DNA from: Winogradskyella eckloniae
GTDB lineage: Bacteria > Bacteroidota > Bacteroidia > Flavobacteriales > Flavobacteriaceae
DNA length: 64,000 nucleotides
Direction: 5' to 3'
NCBI RefSeq assembly: GCF_013249045.1
Contig: NZ_JABRWP010000001.1
Location: 310,001-374,000, forward strand
In this document: one piece after another, positions 27,297-38,411 of the stretch
How positions within the stretch are numbered: position 1 is the stretch's first letter
Layout: every line of letters begins with the position of its first letter
Made by a program: the position numbers and the translations under genes
Notes under the pieces: model-generated
What the model was told of the DNA's origin: nothing
Databases searched by the model: none
What the model saw: only the letters and a program-made list of their open reading frames with translations

Positions 27297-27793
27297 AATA
27301 CCAATTCGTAACAATGAAAAGGGTATTCACTTTGTTTTGGGAAGTAAATATCGCCTAATCGTTTATAGCCGCGAAGTTCGTAAAACTTTTGGTTTCTTTT
27401 GTTTTTAGAAAAGGTATCTAATCTAATAGAGGCATAACGGTTTGTAATGGCAAATTGTTTGGCATAGTTCATAAGCTGTTGTGCATAGCCTTTACCCTGA
27501 AAATCTGGATGTACAGCCAAACGATGAATATAAATATTGTTTTTATTTGAAGTTAACCATTTTATAGACTGATACTCTACATCCATCGTGGTTGAGATTA
27601 CAATTGTACCGATAATGGATCCTTTAATTTCTAAGACAAAAAGTTCGCCATGCTTTAAGTCGGTTTCAAAAGCTATTTTGTTGGGGTAATGTTCGTTCCA
27701 TTGGTAAATGTTATTAACTATCATAGCATTAGCACAAGCTTTTGTTAATGCTAAAATGGATTCAATATCTTTTTCTTTCGCTTTACGAATCAT
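27293..27793 (-). CDS. GNAT family N-acetyltransferase
   Basis: A 166-residue acetyl-CoA-dependent acyltransferase. The acetyl-CoA motif A is LAVHPDFQGKGYAQQLM (Q/RxxGxG/A form, near 113), preceded by strand IIGTIVIST and followed by NRYASIRLDTFSKNKRNQKF. Substrate cannot be named. It heads a two-gene unit with the MATE pump and is divergent from the universal stress gene. Confidence 0.9.
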   Translation of the reverse strand: MIRKAKEKDIESILALTKACANAMIVNNIYQWNEHYPNKIAFETDLKHGELFVLEIKGSIIGTIVISTTMDVEYQSIKWLTSNKNNIYIHRLAVHPDFQGKGYAQQLMNYAKQFAITNRYASIRLDTFSKNKRNQKFYELRGYKRLGDIYFPKQSEYPFHCYELVL

Positions 27794-27803
27794 TTTTAAT
27801 GTT

Positions 27804-27811
27804 TATTTTTG
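27804..27811 (+). promoter_or_regulatory. Putative -7 box of the universal stress gene
   Basis: TATTTTTG matches TAnnTTTG 18 bp before the ATG at 27829, in the divergent gap. No standard -33 element. Confidence 0.45.
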
Positions 27812-27828
27812 TTTAAAATTATTACAAG

Positions 27829-28626
27829 ATGAAAACGATATTAGTTCCTGTTGGGTCTTCAAAAAATGCACAATCACATTTACAATACGCTGTAGATTTT
27901 GCAAAAGCTATTGGTGCAAAAGTTTATGTTGTTCAAATATATAATGTTTATACCAAAGCAGGTACTATGATAAAGATAGACCCAATTTTAGAGGCCGAAT
28001 CTAAATCGTTTTTAGAGTCACATGTCGCTTCAATAGACACTAAAGGTGTTGAGGTGATTATTAGAACATTTAAAGGAAAGTTGATTGATACATTAGAAAA
28101 AGTATGTGATGTATTGCAGGTAGATTTATTAGTTTTAGAACCAAGAACTAACTCTATAAAAGAGGAGGTCTATTTAGGTAAAACTTCAGGTAAGATTATT
28201 AAGCAAACTCAAATTCCGGCTTTAATAGTACCTGAAGGGTATGTTTTTAAACCATTTTCAAAATTATTGTTGGCTGTAAAATCGGCAATTATCAAAAAGG
28301 AGAATGTATTATACCCTTTAAAATCTATTAAAGCGCAATTTGAAGCTAGTATAGCATTACTATTAGTGAAAACGCCACATCATAAAGAAGAAGATTTTGA
28401 TGTTAATGAAGCGTTGCAATCCATAATTTCTGACACTAAAAGAGTAGATAGTCCTACAACTTTTATGGCATTTTTAGAACATTATAAAGAGAACAATCCA
28501 GATTTACTTTGCGTCGTAAGACGAAAGAGAGGTTTCTTTAAAAAGCTTTGGGAAAAAAACACCATTTTAAAGAAGGATTTTCATAGTACTAAAATACCTG
28601 TTTTAGTACTAAGTGGTTTAAAATAA
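27829..28626 (+). CDS. Universal stress protein, two-domain
   Basis: A 265-residue cytoplasmic protein with an N-terminal UspA domain (MKTILVPVGSSKNAQSHLQ, VLEPRTNSIKEEVYLGKTSG, PALIVPEG) and a more diverged second half. Typical single UspA proteins are about 140 residues; flavobacterial members are often tandem. The G-2x-G-9x-G(S/T) nucleotide motif is only partly kept (LGKTSG), so ATP binding is uncertain. A short hairpin at 28647-28672 ends the transcript. Confidence 0.85.
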   Translation: MKTILVPVGSSKNAQSHLQYAVDFAKAIGAKVYVVQIYNVYTKAGTMIKIDPILEAESKSFLESHVASIDTKGVEVIIRTFKGKLIDTLEKVCDVLQVDLLVLEPRTNSIKEEVYLGKTSGKIIKQTQIPALIVPEGYVFKPFSKLLLAVKSAIIKKENVLYPLKSIKAQFEASIALLLVKTPHHKEEDFDVNEALQSIISDTKRVDSPTTFMAFLEHYKENNPDLLCVVRRKRGFFKKLWEKNTILKKDFHSTKIPVLVLSGLK

Positions 28627-28646
28627 TAAGATCTATAATAGATAAT

Positions 28647-28672
28647 AAAAGCATCTTGAGTTCATGCTTTTT
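28647..28672 (+). terminator. Terminator after the universal stress gene
   Basis: AAAAGCAT (28647-28654) pairs with ATGCTTTT (28664-28671), and T-rich sequence follows. Confidence 0.55.
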
Positions 28673-28726
28673 AAAAGTGGTCTATTTAAAAAATAAGGAC
28701 GTGCTTATCTAATTTTCAAATGCTAC

Positions 28727-29575
28727 TCAATTTTGTTTTTGTAGAAATGCTACACAGGCATTAATTGTTTCTAACAACGCTGTTGTGAGTTGGTCTTTAT
28801 CCCAAGGGTGTTTTGTATTAAAGACGTGGTCCGCGTTATTTATTATTTTTAATTCACTATTAGAATTCCATTTATGAAGTGCTTTCCCTTCTTCTAGTTT
28901 TACAGAAGTATCATTAGAACCGTGAATTATTAAATGCGGAATAGATAATCGTTTTGTTGCAGATTCTATATCTAAACGCGCTTTATGGATTATGAAATCT
29001 TGATAAAACTGATAGTAATGCGGCATTTGTTGTTTAGTTCTTCCGTTTACAATGTACGTAACACCGTTGTGTTTCCATGCTTCTAAATTGCCAATAGTTG
29101 CTGTGCGTTTAGCAAAATCACTTACACTTGCTAAAGTAATAAGATTAGTAATTCTATCATCCTCAGCAGCCTTTAGTATTGAAATACCACCTCCACGACT
29201 ATGACCAATTAATGTTATATGTTTTGTATTAATTTTAGAATGCGCTTTGAAATGGTCTTTAACCCATGTGATAATATCTGCTAAGTCATCGAGTTCTTTA
29301 GTGTAATTATTATTACCGAAAGCATCTAAATCTGGAAAATCAATAGGGTTTTCCATGGTACCACCATTATGCGAAAAATTGAATTTTATAAAACAAAATC
29401 CTAATTTAGAAAAGGTTTCTGCCATAAGATTCCAACTGCCCCAATCTTTAAAACCTTTGTAACCATGGCAAAAAATTACAATGGGTTGATTATCTATTTC
29501 ATTAGAATAAAACGCATCAATTAAAATTGGTTTTTTGCCATCTCTTGTTAGAATTATGTTTTTATCAATCGTCAT
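28727..29575 (-). CDS. Alpha/beta hydrolase (dienelactone/serine type)
   Basis: A 282-residue alpha/beta-hydrolase with the nucleophile in LIGHSRGGG (Ser near 136), an oxyanion region IVIFCHGYKGFKDWG, and likely acid and base in IHGSNDTSV and NNADHVFNTKHP. Substrate unknown; the lack of a signal peptide places it in the cytoplasm. Its ATG overlaps the TGA of the upstream AddB-like gene (ATGA), so it is translationally coupled to it. Confidence 0.88.
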   Translation of the reverse strand: MTIDKNIILTRDGKKPILIDAFYSNEIDNQPIVIFCHGYKGFKDWGSWNLMAETFSKLGFCFIKFNFSHNGGTMENPIDFPDLDAFGNNNYTKELDDLADIITWVKDHFKAHSKINTKHITLIGHSRGGGISILKAAEDDRITNLITLASVSDFAKRTATIGNLEAWKHNGVTYIVNGRTKQQMPHYYQFYQDFIIHKARLDIESATKRLSIPHLIIHGSNDTSVKLEEGKALHKWNSNSELKIINNADHVFNTKHPWDKDQLTTALLETINACVAFLQKQN

Positions 29576-32337
29576 GAGTCAAGTTCTTTTTCAATAAAAT
29601 TAAGCTTAGGGTCGCAAATTTCAGTAATTAGTTTTTTAAGTTCAATTTCAAAATTATCTAAAGTCTCTTGTGTAATTAGTTGATCTGAAGATTGTGAATT
29701 TGGCCTGGTTTTTATTCCGAATTTTAAGAGACCACCTTTAAGGTTTTTAAATGAAATAATACCAGCTTCTATAGGTAACTCTAAACGATTTTGTTTTTTC
29801 ATCATGTAAGCATAACATAAGATCTGAAAAGATTTACTGTACTTATCATAATCTGTAGTAAGGTCTTCCCAGTCTACAATTTCTACATGAGATTTCTGTA
29901 CTTTACCTGATTTATAATCAATAACTCTAGGCATTCCATTAAACATATCTACGCGATCTACCTTTCCTTTGAGTTTAACAGGAAAGTCTAGATCTTTGAT
30001 TTTTATTTCAATTTGTTCATCAGCTTCAATTGAAATTATTTTTATTTCGTTACCATTTTTAATGCTTTGTATTTCTTGATCAAGAAAATTAGAGATGTAA
30101 CGTTGGGTAATTTCAAAAATAATAAGGCTTTTACCTTTAGAAAAACCATCTTTATTGTATAGCGCTTCAAAGTGCCTTGTAACCGTGTTTTTTGTTTGTT
30201 TTTTAAACGTTTTAAGATGTTCAATAGTTAATATTGACCCTTCTAAGGGTTTGTAGAAATCTTCTAATGTATTATGTATTACAGACCCTAAAGTATTGGC
30301 TGCAATGTTTTCTTCAACGTCTTCAAAAGCTGTAATGCCCAATACTTTTTCGTAATAAAAGTCTATAGGATTTCTAATATAGTTAGTTAATGATGAAGGA
30401 GAATAGCCTTTGTTAGATAGTATTTTTAATTCTTCAATTACCGTTGGTGTTTTTGTGATTTCAATGCGTTTTTGATCTATAATTGGAACTGTTGGCGAAC
30501 TAACTTTGTGTTGTATGTTATGTAAGTTTTCTATTTCTAATTGTGTAATAAATCTACTTTTTTCACCACCTTTTAAGGCATCAACTTCGGTGTTATAGAG
30601 TATGTAAACATTTTTTGCACGCTGTAATAGTCTATAAAAATGATACGTATATACAGCATCTTTTTCTATATAAGTTGGTAATTTGTTTTCTATTTTTAAA
30701 TCGAATGGAATAAATGAATTATTTGTTTTACCTGAGGGTAAAATCCCTTCGTTTACAGAACTAATAATTACAGTTTCAAAGTCTAAAACACGAGATTCTA
30801 ACATACCCATAATTTGAAGTCCTTCTAATGGTTCACCTTTAAAGTCTAAAGTTTCTGAAGCTAATAATTCTTTGTAAATAGATTGTAAAGCATCTATAGA
30901 GTTGAGGTATCTATATTGGTTATTTAAGGCCGTGAGCTGATTAAATAAGGTGTTAAATCTATAGAGATATTCAAGTTCGAGGTTATGGTTTAGTTTGTCA
31001 TTTTCAAAATTAGATTTCATTTTAAAAATGAGTTGATGACATTGTTCTAGCGCTAAATCGGGTTGATTGTTCCAAGATTTAAAAAGTAGGTCTATATGGT
31101 CTAAATGCAAATTAACAATTTGCTTAATCTCAAGGTTGTTAAGATATACGATATTATTTTTTTGAATATGAGCTATGATATCACCAGCACAATTAGTGGT
31201 GTTGGTTTCAAATAATGGATAAACAGAAGGGTGTGAAAGTATACCTATTATGTCTTTATAATAAAATTGTTTAGGGTTGTTTTTGTGTATGGTAAATAAA
31301 TGATCAAAAAACGAAGCCAATGGTGCAAATTGTAAGGGCAATCCCATGGTTACGTTCAGTTTTTTTATATCCTTTGGAATAGAATTTAATACAGGTAATA
31401 AAAGTTGTTCTTCTCCAAGTACTACTGCAATATCGGATAGATTTTGCTTGCCACGTGTTAATTTTTCTAATATGTCACCAATGTATTTGGCCTGTCCTAC
31501 CAGTTTTGGTACACCAACAATTTGTATGTTTTTTTGTGGTTGAGAGTAATGGTCAGTGATCCAATTGAAAGGATGTGTTTTAAAGTAATCCCATGTTGTC
31601 CTATGTTGTCTTGTAAAAGCGCCAGCGTCATGAATACTATCGTCTATAAATGTCTTGTCGATATCCCAATAGATATGAGCAGATAGTTTTGTAAGTATGC
31701 GTTGTATGATTGTAGATTCTGAGGTATTAAGTGCATTAAAACCTAGGAAGACATGAGTTTTTAAGTTTATATTTTCTATATAAGATTCAAGATTGTCAAC
31801 TGCTGTTCTGTAGATTAAACCTTGATACCCTTGCTTTGTTTCAATAAGTTGTTCTGTAAAATGCTTGTAATAATATTTGAGACGTTTCCAAAATTTTAAA
31901 TGATTGGCAATAAGTTCAGTTTGATTGGTTTCTAAAGACCAATGATTTAGTATTTGAATGTCGGTTAGGTAATCAAATATATGCTCTGGTGAAATGAGAT
32001 AACGATCAATTTCATTAAAATCTTGTATTAAAATGGGAGCCCATTTTGTGAAGGATTCAAATGATTCTTGGTCATTTTCATCAGTGATATGTTGATATGT
32101 TTCATAAAGTCTAAATAATAGATCAGTATTGGGTAATGTCTGCAAGTCAGCTAACTGTTCTATAAACTCTTCTATACTTAGAATTTTTGGAGTAAAAATA
32201 GGGGTGTCTATTAATGTAGAAAGGTGATGTTTAAGAAAAACACCAGCACGTTTACTGGGAAGTATAAATTGTAATTCTGCTAGATTGTAATTCTTTTTTT
32301 GAAGATCTAGTAATACTGATTTTATAAAACTTATCAT
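29572..32337 (-). CDS. PD-(D/E)XK nuclease family protein, AddB-like
   Basis: A 921-residue partner of the AddA-like helicase-nuclease, acting in end resection for recombination. N-terminal helicase-like region without a functional Walker A (LPSKRAGVFLKHHL), a middle Chi-recognition-like region, and a C-terminal PD-(D/E)XK nuclease (GKVDRVDM then RVIDYKSGKV). The cysteines of the iron-sulfur cluster seen in Firmicutes AddB are not apparent, as in other Bacteroidota members. It is separated from the AddA-like gene by kbl and an OmpA gene, but all are on the same strand. Confidence 0.88.
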   Translation of the reverse strand: MISFIKSVLLDLQKKNYNLAELQFILPSKRAGVFLKHHLSTLIDTPIFTPKILSIEEFIEQLADLQTLPNTDLLFRLYETYQHITDENDQESFESFTKWAPILIQDFNEIDRYLISPEHIFDYLTDIQILNHWSLETNQTELIANHLKFWKRLKYYYKHFTEQLIETKQGYQGLIYRTAVDNLESYIENINLKTHVFLGFNALNTSESTIIQRILTKLSAHIYWDIDKTFIDDSIHDAGAFTRQHRTTWDYFKTHPFNWITDHYSQPQKNIQIVGVPKLVGQAKYIGDILEKLTRGKQNLSDIAVVLGEEQLLLPVLNSIPKDIKKLNVTMGLPLQFAPLASFFDHLFTIHKNNPKQFYYKDIIGILSHPSVYPLFETNTTNCAGDIIAHIQKNNIVYLNNLEIKQIVNLHLDHIDLLFKSWNNQPDLALEQCHQLIFKMKSNFENDKLNHNLELEYLYRFNTLFNQLTALNNQYRYLNSIDALQSIYKELLASETLDFKGEPLEGLQIMGMLESRVLDFETVIISSVNEGILPSGKTNNSFIPFDLKIENKLPTYIEKDAVYTYHFYRLLQRAKNVYILYNTEVDALKGGEKSRFITQLEIENLHNIQHKVSSPTVPIIDQKRIEITKTPTVIEELKILSNKGYSPSSLTNYIRNPIDFYYEKVLGITAFEDVEENIAANTLGSVIHNTLEDFYKPLEGSILTIEHLKTFKKQTKNTVTRHFEALYNKDGFSKGKSLIIFEITQRYISNFLDQEIQSIKNGNEIKIISIEADEQIEIKIKDLDFPVKLKGKVDRVDMFNGMPRVIDYKSGKVQKSHVEIVDWEDLTTDYDKYSKSFQILCYAYMMKKQNRLELPIEAGIISFKNLKGGLLKFGIKTRPNSQSSDQLITQETLDNFEIELKKLITEICDPKLNFIEKELDS

Positions 32338-32350
32338 GTTATAAAAATAA

Positions 32351-32377
32351 AAAACGCTCCGAGAATCGGAGCGTTTT
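32351..32377 (-). terminator. Terminator after the OmpA/TSP3 gene
   Basis: AAAACGCTCCGA (32351-32362) pairs perfectly with TCGGAGCGTTTT (32366-32377), and a T-rich tail follows on the minus strand. It separates the OmpA gene from the AddB-like gene. Confidence 0.85.
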
Positions 32378-32407
32378 TGTGCAATATTTTAGAGTGTTTG
32401 TTTGTGA

Positions 32408-33805
32408 TTAGTTTTTCAACTTCACTTCAACACGTCTGTTTTCTTTTCTACCTGCAGCTGTTTTGTTGTTAGCTATTGGAGAATCTTCTCCGAAACCAGC
32501 AGAAGTTAATCTCTCAGCGCTAATACCATTAGAAATTAAATAATCTCTAACTGCATTTGCTCTTCTTTCAGATAATGCTTGGTTACTTAATTTAGGACCT
32601 TGACTATCTGTGTGACCTTCAATTGAGAAATCAGCTTGAGGATACTCCTTTAAAATCGCTGTCATCGCTTGTAATACTTGGTCAGTAGACTTTTGGAAAC
32701 TAGCTTTACCAGACTGGAATAAGATTGTTCTTGCATATTCATTTAAAGTCTTCATTACTTCTTCAGTTGGCTTAACTTCAGGACAACCGTTATTTGCAGC
32801 TGTACCAGCTTCGCTAGGACACTTATCGTCTTTATCTAAGATACCATCACCATCTGTATCAGGCCAAGGACATCCGTTGTTAGCAGCAGGACCTGCTTCA
32901 TTAGCACATTTGTCATCTTTATCAGCTACACCGTCACCATCAGCATCAGGACAACCAGCTAAAGTTTTTAAACCAGCTACTTCAGGACAAGCATCATCTT
33001 TATCCATTACACCGTCACCATCAGAATCAGGACAACCGTTAAATTCTGCTAAACCAGCAGTGTTAGGACAATCATCTTTAGAATCTTGGATACCATCGTT
33101 ATCAGAATCAGGACAACCGTTAAAAATTTCTAATCCAGCTTCTTCAGGACAAGCATCATCTTTGTCATAAATACCATCACCATCAGTGTCAGTACCACCA
33201 AACTTAAATGTAATACCAACTGAATGTTGGAAATGTTTGTTTGTGCTATTTTCAAAAGCGTGCTTGTACGTAGATTGTAAATTAATACCTACTTGCTCAG
33301 AAAGCCATACGTTGAAACCTAAAGTACCATTTAATGTACCAGCTCCAGAATCGTCTAACCAAGTGTAACCACCTCCAAGACCTACATAAGGGTCAATTAT
33401 TTTAGAGTTAATTACTTCCATTAAACTGTATGATACTCTACCATCTAAACCGTAATAGCTTAAGTCATCTACAGAGTTAGTTGTTTCTACTCCTGTAGTT
33501 GCATCACTAAAAGAACCAATTTTGTCAATTTTATTTAAAGAACCTGTAGCTGTGAACGTGAATCCATCACTTAGGTATCTTGAAACAGAAATTGTAGAAA
33601 GTGATGGGAATACATTCCAGTGATCCTCTACATTAAAGTACTCGTCAAAATAATCTCCTTGTGGAGCATCTTCTCCAACTGGATAAAAGTCAACAGCGTT
33701 AGCTCCAACTGTTATAGCCCATGGATTGTTTTTGTCTTGAGCATTAGAAGTGCTAAAACTTGCAATAAGCACGGCAACAAAAAATAATCTGCTAAGATTT
33801 TTCAT
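32408..33805 (-). CDS. OmpA family porin with thrombospondin type 3 repeats
   Basis: A 465-residue outer-membrane protein, probably abundant. Signal peptide [20 protein letters not shown]; an eight-strand-like beta region to about residue 205; then five calcium-binding TSP3 repeats with the pattern DxDGDGxxDxxDxCP; and a C-terminal OmpA domain ([37 protein letters not shown]). It anchors the outer membrane to peptidoglycan. A full TTG-N19-TACTTTTG promoter is present upstream and a terminator downstream, so it is monocistronic. Confidence 0.95.
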   Translation of the reverse strand: MKNLSRLFFVAVLIASFSTSNAQDKNNPWAITVGANAVDFYPVGEDAPQGDYFDEYFNVEDHWNVFPSLSTISVSRYLSDGFTFTATGSLNKIDKIGSFSDATTGVETTNSVDDLSYYGLDGRVSYSLMEVINSKIIDPYVGLGGGYTWLDDSGAGTLNGTLGFNVWLSEQVGINLQSTYKHAFENSTNKHFQHSVGITFKFGGTDTDGDGIYDKDDACPEEAGLEIFNGCPDSDNDGIQDSKDDCPNTAGLAEFNGCPDSDGDGVMDKDDACPEVAGLKTLAGCPDADGDGVADKDDKCANEAGPAANNGCPWPDTDGDGILDKDDKCPSEAGTAANNGCPEVKPTEEVMKTLNEYARTILFQSGKASFQKSTDQVLQAMTAILKEYPQADFSIEGHTDSQGPKLSNQALSERRANAVRDYLISNGISAERLTSAGFGEDSPIANNKTAAGRKENRRVEVKLKN

Positions 33806-33842
33806 ATTCTAATTAATTTAAATTTTAAGTGTTAATTAAACG

Positions 33843-33872
33843 CAAAAGTAAGTTGTTAAATGTTATTAACAA
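33843..33872 (-). promoter_or_regulatory. Full-match promoter of the OmpA/TSP3 gene
   Basis: On the minus strand TTG (33872-33870), 19 bp, TACTTTTG (33850-33843): the Bacteroidota -33/-7 pattern with ideal spacing. The leader is about 30 nt. This is the best promoter match among the protein genes. Confidence 0.7.
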
Positions 33873-33929
33873 AACAAAATATATAAAATTATTGCTATTA
33901 TACCTTAATATTTCATGTTTGCATCTGTT

Positions 33930-35123
33930 TTAAATTACTTTCAATGACTTTCCTACTTTTATAAAGGCTGCTATAGCTTGGTCTAGTTGTTCTTTATTAT
34001 GTGCGGCTGATAATTGTACTCTAATTCTTGCTTTTTCTTTTGGTACTACTGGGTAAAAGAAGCCAATGACATAAATGCCTTCTTCTAGGAGCATATTTGC
34101 CATATTTTGAGATAGTTTGGCGTCATAGAGCATTACTGGTACAATGGCAGAGTCTCCATCGACAATATCAAAACCAGCATCTTTCATACCTTTTTTGAAA
34201 TATTTGGTATTCCATTCTACTTTATCTCTTAAAGAGGTGTCATTTTTTAACATATCAAACACTTTTATGGATGCACCTACAATCGCTGGTGCTAAAGAGT
34301 TTGAAAATAAATAAGGACGCGACCGTTGACGTAAGAGTTCTATAATTTCTTTTTTAGCGGTAGTATATCCACCCATTGCGCCACCCATTGCTTTTCCTAA
34401 GGTTCCGGTAATGATATCTATTCTGCCTAAAACACCCTTCTCTTCTAATGTTCCGATTCCTGTTGCTCCAATAAAACCAGTGGCGTGACATTCATCTATC
34501 ATGACCATAGCATCATATTTATCTGCGAGATCACAAATTTCATCTAATGGAGCTACTAAACCATCCATAGAAAACACACCATCCGTTACAATAATTTTGA
34601 AACGTGCACCATTGGCATTGGCCGCAATTAATTGTGTTTCTAAATCTGCCATATCATTATTTTGGTAACGATATCTTGCTGCTTTACATAATCTTACACC
34701 ATCAATAATTGAAGCATGGTTTAAAGAATCTGAAATTATAGCATCTTCCTTAGTTAAAAGCGGTTCAAAAACACCACCATTAGCATCAAAAGCTGCTGCG
34801 TATAAGATAGTGTCTTCTGTGCCATAAAAATCGGCTATCTTTTGTTCTAACGTTTTATGTATATCTTGCGTGCCACAAATAAAACGGACAGAAGACATCC
34901 CAAAACCATGTGTGTCCATAGTGTCTTTTGCTGCTTGGATAACTTCGGGATGCGAAGACAATCCCAAATAATTATTAGCGCAAAAATTTAGCACGTTTTG
35001 TCCAGTATTTAAGGTGATTTCAGCACCTTGTGGAGAAGTAATAATACGCTCTTGCTTAAAAAGACCAGCTTCTTTTATAGATTCTATTTCTTCTTGTAAG
35101 TGATTTTTTATGTTTCTGTACAT
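33930..35123 (-). CDS. kbl: Glycine C-acetyltransferase
   Basis: Converts 2-amino-3-ketobutyrate and CoA to glycine and acetyl-CoA in threonine breakdown. PLP-dependent alpha-oxoamine synthase family. The 397 residues have [13 protein letters not shown] near 47, [16 protein letters not shown] near 207 with the PLP Asp/His, and the Schiff-base lysine in GTLGKAMGG near 241. No threonine dehydrogenase lies in the window. It has its own -7 match (TACCTTTG) immediately upstream. Confidence 0.93.
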   Translation of the reverse strand: MYRNIKNHLQEEIESIKEAGLFKQERIITSPQGAEITLNTGQNVLNFCANNYLGLSSHPEVIQAAKDTMDTHGFGMSSVRFICGTQDIHKTLEQKIADFYGTEDTILYAAAFDANGGVFEPLLTKEDAIISDSLNHASIIDGVRLCKAARYRYQNNDMADLETQLIAANANGARFKIIVTDGVFSMDGLVAPLDEICDLADKYDAMVMIDECHATGFIGATGIGTLEEKGVLGRIDIITGTLGKAMGGAMGGYTTAKKEIIELLRQRSRPYLFSNSLAPAIVGASIKVFDMLKNDTSLRDKVEWNTKYFKKGMKDAGFDIVDGDSAIVPVMLYDAKLSQNMANMLLEEGIYVIGFFYPVVPKEKARIRVQLSAAHNKEQLDQAIAAFIKVGKSLKVI

Positions 35124-35146
35124 GGTTGTAAATTTTGATTGTTTTG

Positions 35147-35154
35147 CAAAGGTA
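35147..35154 (-). promoter_or_regulatory. Putative -7 box of kbl
   Basis: TACCTTTG on the minus strand matches TAnnTTTG 24 bp before the kbl start. A TTG lies 27 bp further upstream, slightly too far. Confidence 0.4.
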
Positions 35155-35164
35155 CTATGAATAA

Positions 35165-38100
35165 TTAGACTTCGAGAACTTCAATTGTATCATTTATATA
35201 CACTAATAATTTGTGAGTGACGTTAAAGTGCATTGCATGTAATACTGTTTCATAAGCTTGAAGTTGATTGGCATGAAACGCTTTTGCATCTCCTGTTTTA
35301 TAATCTATAATAATGACGTCGTTATTGGAATTGATATTTAAGCGATCTGGCCTTAAAAGTTGGCCTGTTTGTGTTATAATATCGCGTTCATTATAGATTT
35401 TAAAACCTGTATTGTAATACTGTGCTAATTTAGGGTGATTGATAATATCTAAAACTTGATCTTTTAAAGATTCACTATGGTCTGAGGTAATATTTCCCGA
35501 AACTAGTAAATCTTTAAATGCTTTGTCCACATCTTCTTCCGTTTTAATTTTAGATAAAACAAGATGTACCAAGTTACCACGTTCAATAGCTGCTTCTTGT
35601 TGGGTATCCCAAAGCAATCCAGATTTCGTTACAATATTTAAATTATGGTCTTCTTTAGCCACTGAAATTAACTTTAGTGGACTAGATGCTGTTTCAGTTT
35701 CTGTTTGACGTGCATTGGGTTGTAACCTGCCATAACTGTAATTTAATTGGCTGTCGTTCCATTTGTTATCATTAATCAAGAAGTTTATAAAATTGCCAGC
35801 GTAGGTTTTTTTATTAAATTCACCTTTTGAATTTATATCTTTTTTTGAAATAATATACAATTGCTCAACAGCTCTAGTTAAGGTCACATACAACAAATTA
35901 AAATTGTCTAATTCTAATTGGGACCTGTGTATATTGTAAATTTCAGCGCCTTTATCCCCAAAATGTTCTACGTCTTTATATGAACTTAATAATAAGGTGT
36001 TAAAACCGTTGTAATTTTCAGGTTTAACAGGAAACCAAATTTTGGAATCTATTTCTTTGTAAAGATCAAGATCTGCATATGGAAAAATCACAACAGGAAA
36101 TTCTAAACCCTTAGATTTATGAATCGTCAAAATTTGAACCGCATTCATTTTTTCTGGTGTCACCACACTTAGTTTGTCGGCTTTAGATTCGAAATAATTT
36201 ATAAAGCCAGAAATGTCTGTATGTTGCTTTTGTGTAAATTCTAGAACCACATCTAAATAAAATTGAAGGTAAGCGTCTGACGTGGAATTTAAATTGAATA
36301 ATCGAATCACATGTTCTACTAACTCAAATAGTGGTAATTGAAGACATTGGTTTTTATCAATGTAAATATTTAATTGTTGCAGTTGAATAAACAATTCATC
36401 TAAAGAACCTTTGATATAGGTTTTAAAAAATTCATGTTTATCTTTAGGTTGGTGCTGTTCCGCGAGAAACGAAAGCACGTCAATTTTTAAATTGTCATTT
36501 GTAGGTTGAATTAGTAACTTTAAAAATGAATTGATAAAGTTTACCTTGTCTGAATTTTTTAAAAGTAACGTATCTGAAGAGGTAATTTTTATACCATTTT
36601 CGTTTAAGTAATTTGCGATGGCCAAACCTTCTTTTCGTTTTCTAACCAAAATACAGATGTCGTATAATGGAAAGCCGTTTTCTTGACATTGCTGTATGGT
36701 CTTTAAAACCTCAGTCGCATATAATTCATAACTATCGTCTCCATTTTTAATATCTAAAAAATTAAGATTCACATAGCCTTCTGAAGCATTGTTGGTATTC
36801 TGTTTCGCTTTTTTAAAAAGGTCTGCGTAAGTCTCATTAATGAAAGCGGTTTCACTAAGGAATTCAAAAAATGAATTATTGAATTCTATTATAGCTTTTG
36901 CACTTCTGTAGTTGGTGTCTAGAGGTAAGACCTCTGCTTCTATTTGAAACGGGTTATCAACCTTATTATAAAGTTTAATAAATTGTTCGGCTTCGCCACC
37001 ACGCCATCGGTATATGGCTTGCTTAGCATCACCAACCAACATTGTACTTCCGTTAGCCGAAGAAAGTGCATTGTCTAATAAAGGCACTAAGTTTTCCCAC
37101 TGCATTTTGGAGGTGTCTTGAAACTCATCTATAAAGTAATGTTTAAATTTTTCACCCAAACGTTCGTAAATAAATGGTGTAGGTTGATTTTTTATTTCTT
37201 TACTTATAATGGTATTAAATTCAGAAATCAACATTTTATTTTGTTCAGATTTTAAAATGTCTAACTCGTTTTTTATGGCGTTTAAAACAGAAAGAGGAGT
37301 GATGTTTTTATATAAACCTTTTTTTAGTTTTAATTCAAAAATTGAAGCTTTTGAAGCGAGGAAATCTTTAGCCAATTGTGGTTGAATACTTTCAATAGTT
37401 GAGGCCACATCGCCAGAAACACGTTTAGGATAAATGGCAAGTCCTTCAATTAATTTATTTTGCCAAACCGTATCAAAACCAACTGTAAATACTTTACCTT
37501 TTAATTTTTCAAAATATTTAGGTAACAAACTTCTGTCAAAATCGTTGATTTGTAAACCTGATTCTTCAATTAGTGATAAGGCAGAGCTAGCTATAGTTAC
37601 AATGTTGTCTTCAATTTGAAGGATTTCTTTTGATAATTGTTGTTTTAGAGTTTTAAAATCGCTTAGTGTTTTTTCTTTAAAACTATTTAGAGCTAAAAGA
37701 TCATTTTCATTAACTAATAGTTTAGCAATCTTGTTGAAGTCAAAACTAATATCCCAGCTTTTGTCTTCATCTGTTTTCTCAATAGCGAAATTTATTAATA
37801 CCTGAGTTAAGGTTTTGTCGTTTCCAGCTTTTGCAATAAGACTGTCTACAGCTTCATTTAGCAAGCGATCTTGGTCGAGTTCAACTTCAAAATTCACTGG
37901 TAATTTTAAATCGTGCGCAAACGTTCGTATCACTCTATGAGTAAATCCGTCTATTGTAGAAATATCAAAAGCACCATAATTATGAATAATATGCTTTAAA
38001 ATATGTATGGATTTATTGTGGAGATACTCAGGCGAAATTTTTAATTCTTCGCAAATAGCAACAAACATAGGGTGAGGTTGACTCAGCGTTTTTTCTGATG

Positions 38101-38296
38101 AAAAAGCATGTAGCATATCAATGATGCGTTCCTTCATTTCACCAACAGCTTTGTTTGTGAATGTTATAGCTAAAATAGACTTAAACTGGTCATAACGTTT
38201 AGACTGAATTAGTATTTTAAGGTACGATTTTGCAAGTGTAAATGTTTTTCCACTTCCAGCAGATGCATTATATATTTTATAGGTCGGTTTTTGCAA
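35165..38296 (-). CDS. UvrD-type helicase-nuclease, AddA-like
   Basis: A 1043-residue superfamily 1A helicase fused to a nuclease, working with the AddB-like protein on DNA ends. Helicase motifs: Walker [20 protein letters not shown] at the N-terminus, motif Ia [16 protein letters not shown], Walker [15 protein letters not shown], motif [17 protein letters not shown], motif [20 protein letters not shown] and [16 protein letters not shown]-terminal nuclease motif RPDRLNI then [10 protein letters not shown]. Length and layout fit AddA rather than RecB. Confidence 0.9.
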   Translation of the reverse strand: MQKPTYKIYNASAGSGKTFTLAKSYLKILIQSKRYDQFKSILAITFTNKAVGEMKERIIDMLHAFSSEKTLSQPHPMFVAICEELKISPEYLHNKSIHILKHIIHNYGAFDISTIDGFTHRVIRTFAHDLKLPVNFEVELDQDRLLNEAVDSLIAKAGNDKTLTQVLINFAIEKTDEDKSWDISFDFNKIAKLLVNENDLLALNSFKEKTLSDFKTLKQQLSKEILQIEDNIVTIASSALSLIEESGLQINDFDRSLLPKYFEKLKGKVFTVGFDTVWQNKLIEGLAIYPKRVSGDVASTIESIQPQLAKDFLASKASIFELKLKKGLYKNITPLSVLNAIKNELDILKSEQNKMLISEFNTIISKEIKNQPTPFIYERLGEKFKHYFIDEFQDTSKMQWENLVPLLDNALSSANGSTMLVGDAKQAIYRWRGGEAEQFIKLYNKVDNPFQIEAEVLPLDTNYRSAKAIIEFNNSFFEFLSETAFINETYADLFKKAKQNTNNASEGYVNLNFLDIKNGDDSYELYATEVLKTIQQCQENGFPLYDICILVRKRKEGLAIANYLNENGIKITSSDTLLLKNSDKVNFINSFLKLLIQPTNDNLKIDVLSFLAEQHQPKDKHEFFKTYIKGSLDELFIQLQQLNIYIDKNQCLQLPLFELVEHVIRLFNLNSTSDAYLQFYLDVVLEFTQKQHTDISGFINYFESKADKLSVVTPEKMNAVQILTIHKSKGLEFPVVIFPYADLDLYKEIDSKIWFPVKPENYNGFNTLLLSSYKDVEHFGDKGAEIYNIHRSQLELDNFNLLYVTLTRAVEQLYIISKKDINSKGEFNKKTYAGNFINFLINDNKWNDSQLNYSYGRLQPNARQTETETASSPLKLISVAKEDHNLNIVTKSGLLWDTQQEAAIERGNLVHLVLSKIKTEEDVDKAFKDLLVSGNITSDHSESLKDQVLDIINHPKLAQYYNTGFKIYNERDIITQTGQLLRPDRLNINSNNDVIIIDYKTGDAKAFHANQLQAYETVLHAMHFNVTHKLLVYINDTIEVLEV

Positions 38297-38363
38297 GAGA
38301 AAATTTTTATAGCAAAATAGCGAATCTTAATAGTTTATTAAGAGAAAATAGCAGACAAAATTG

Positions 38364-38371
38364 TAAATTTG
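38364..38371 (+). promoter_or_regulatory. Putative -7 box of sodA
   Basis: TAAATTTG matches TAnnTTTG 41 bp before the sodA ATG. No -33 TTG at standard spacing. Confidence 0.45.
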
Positions 38372-38411
38372 GGATTAAAGAATTAATTAACCAATATAAA
38401 ACAATACAATT

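Noticed and set aside
32877-33170. Open frame on the plus strand across the TSP3 repeats
   Set aside because: It is the shadow of the regular DxDGDGxxD repeats of the OmpA gene on the minus strand; composition is low-complexity (Ser/Pro/Leu) and there is no start context.
32780-33190. CRISPR-like regular repeat
   Set aside because: Repeats are ~75 bp coding TSP3 modules in frame with an OmpA gene, not identical and without unique spacers.
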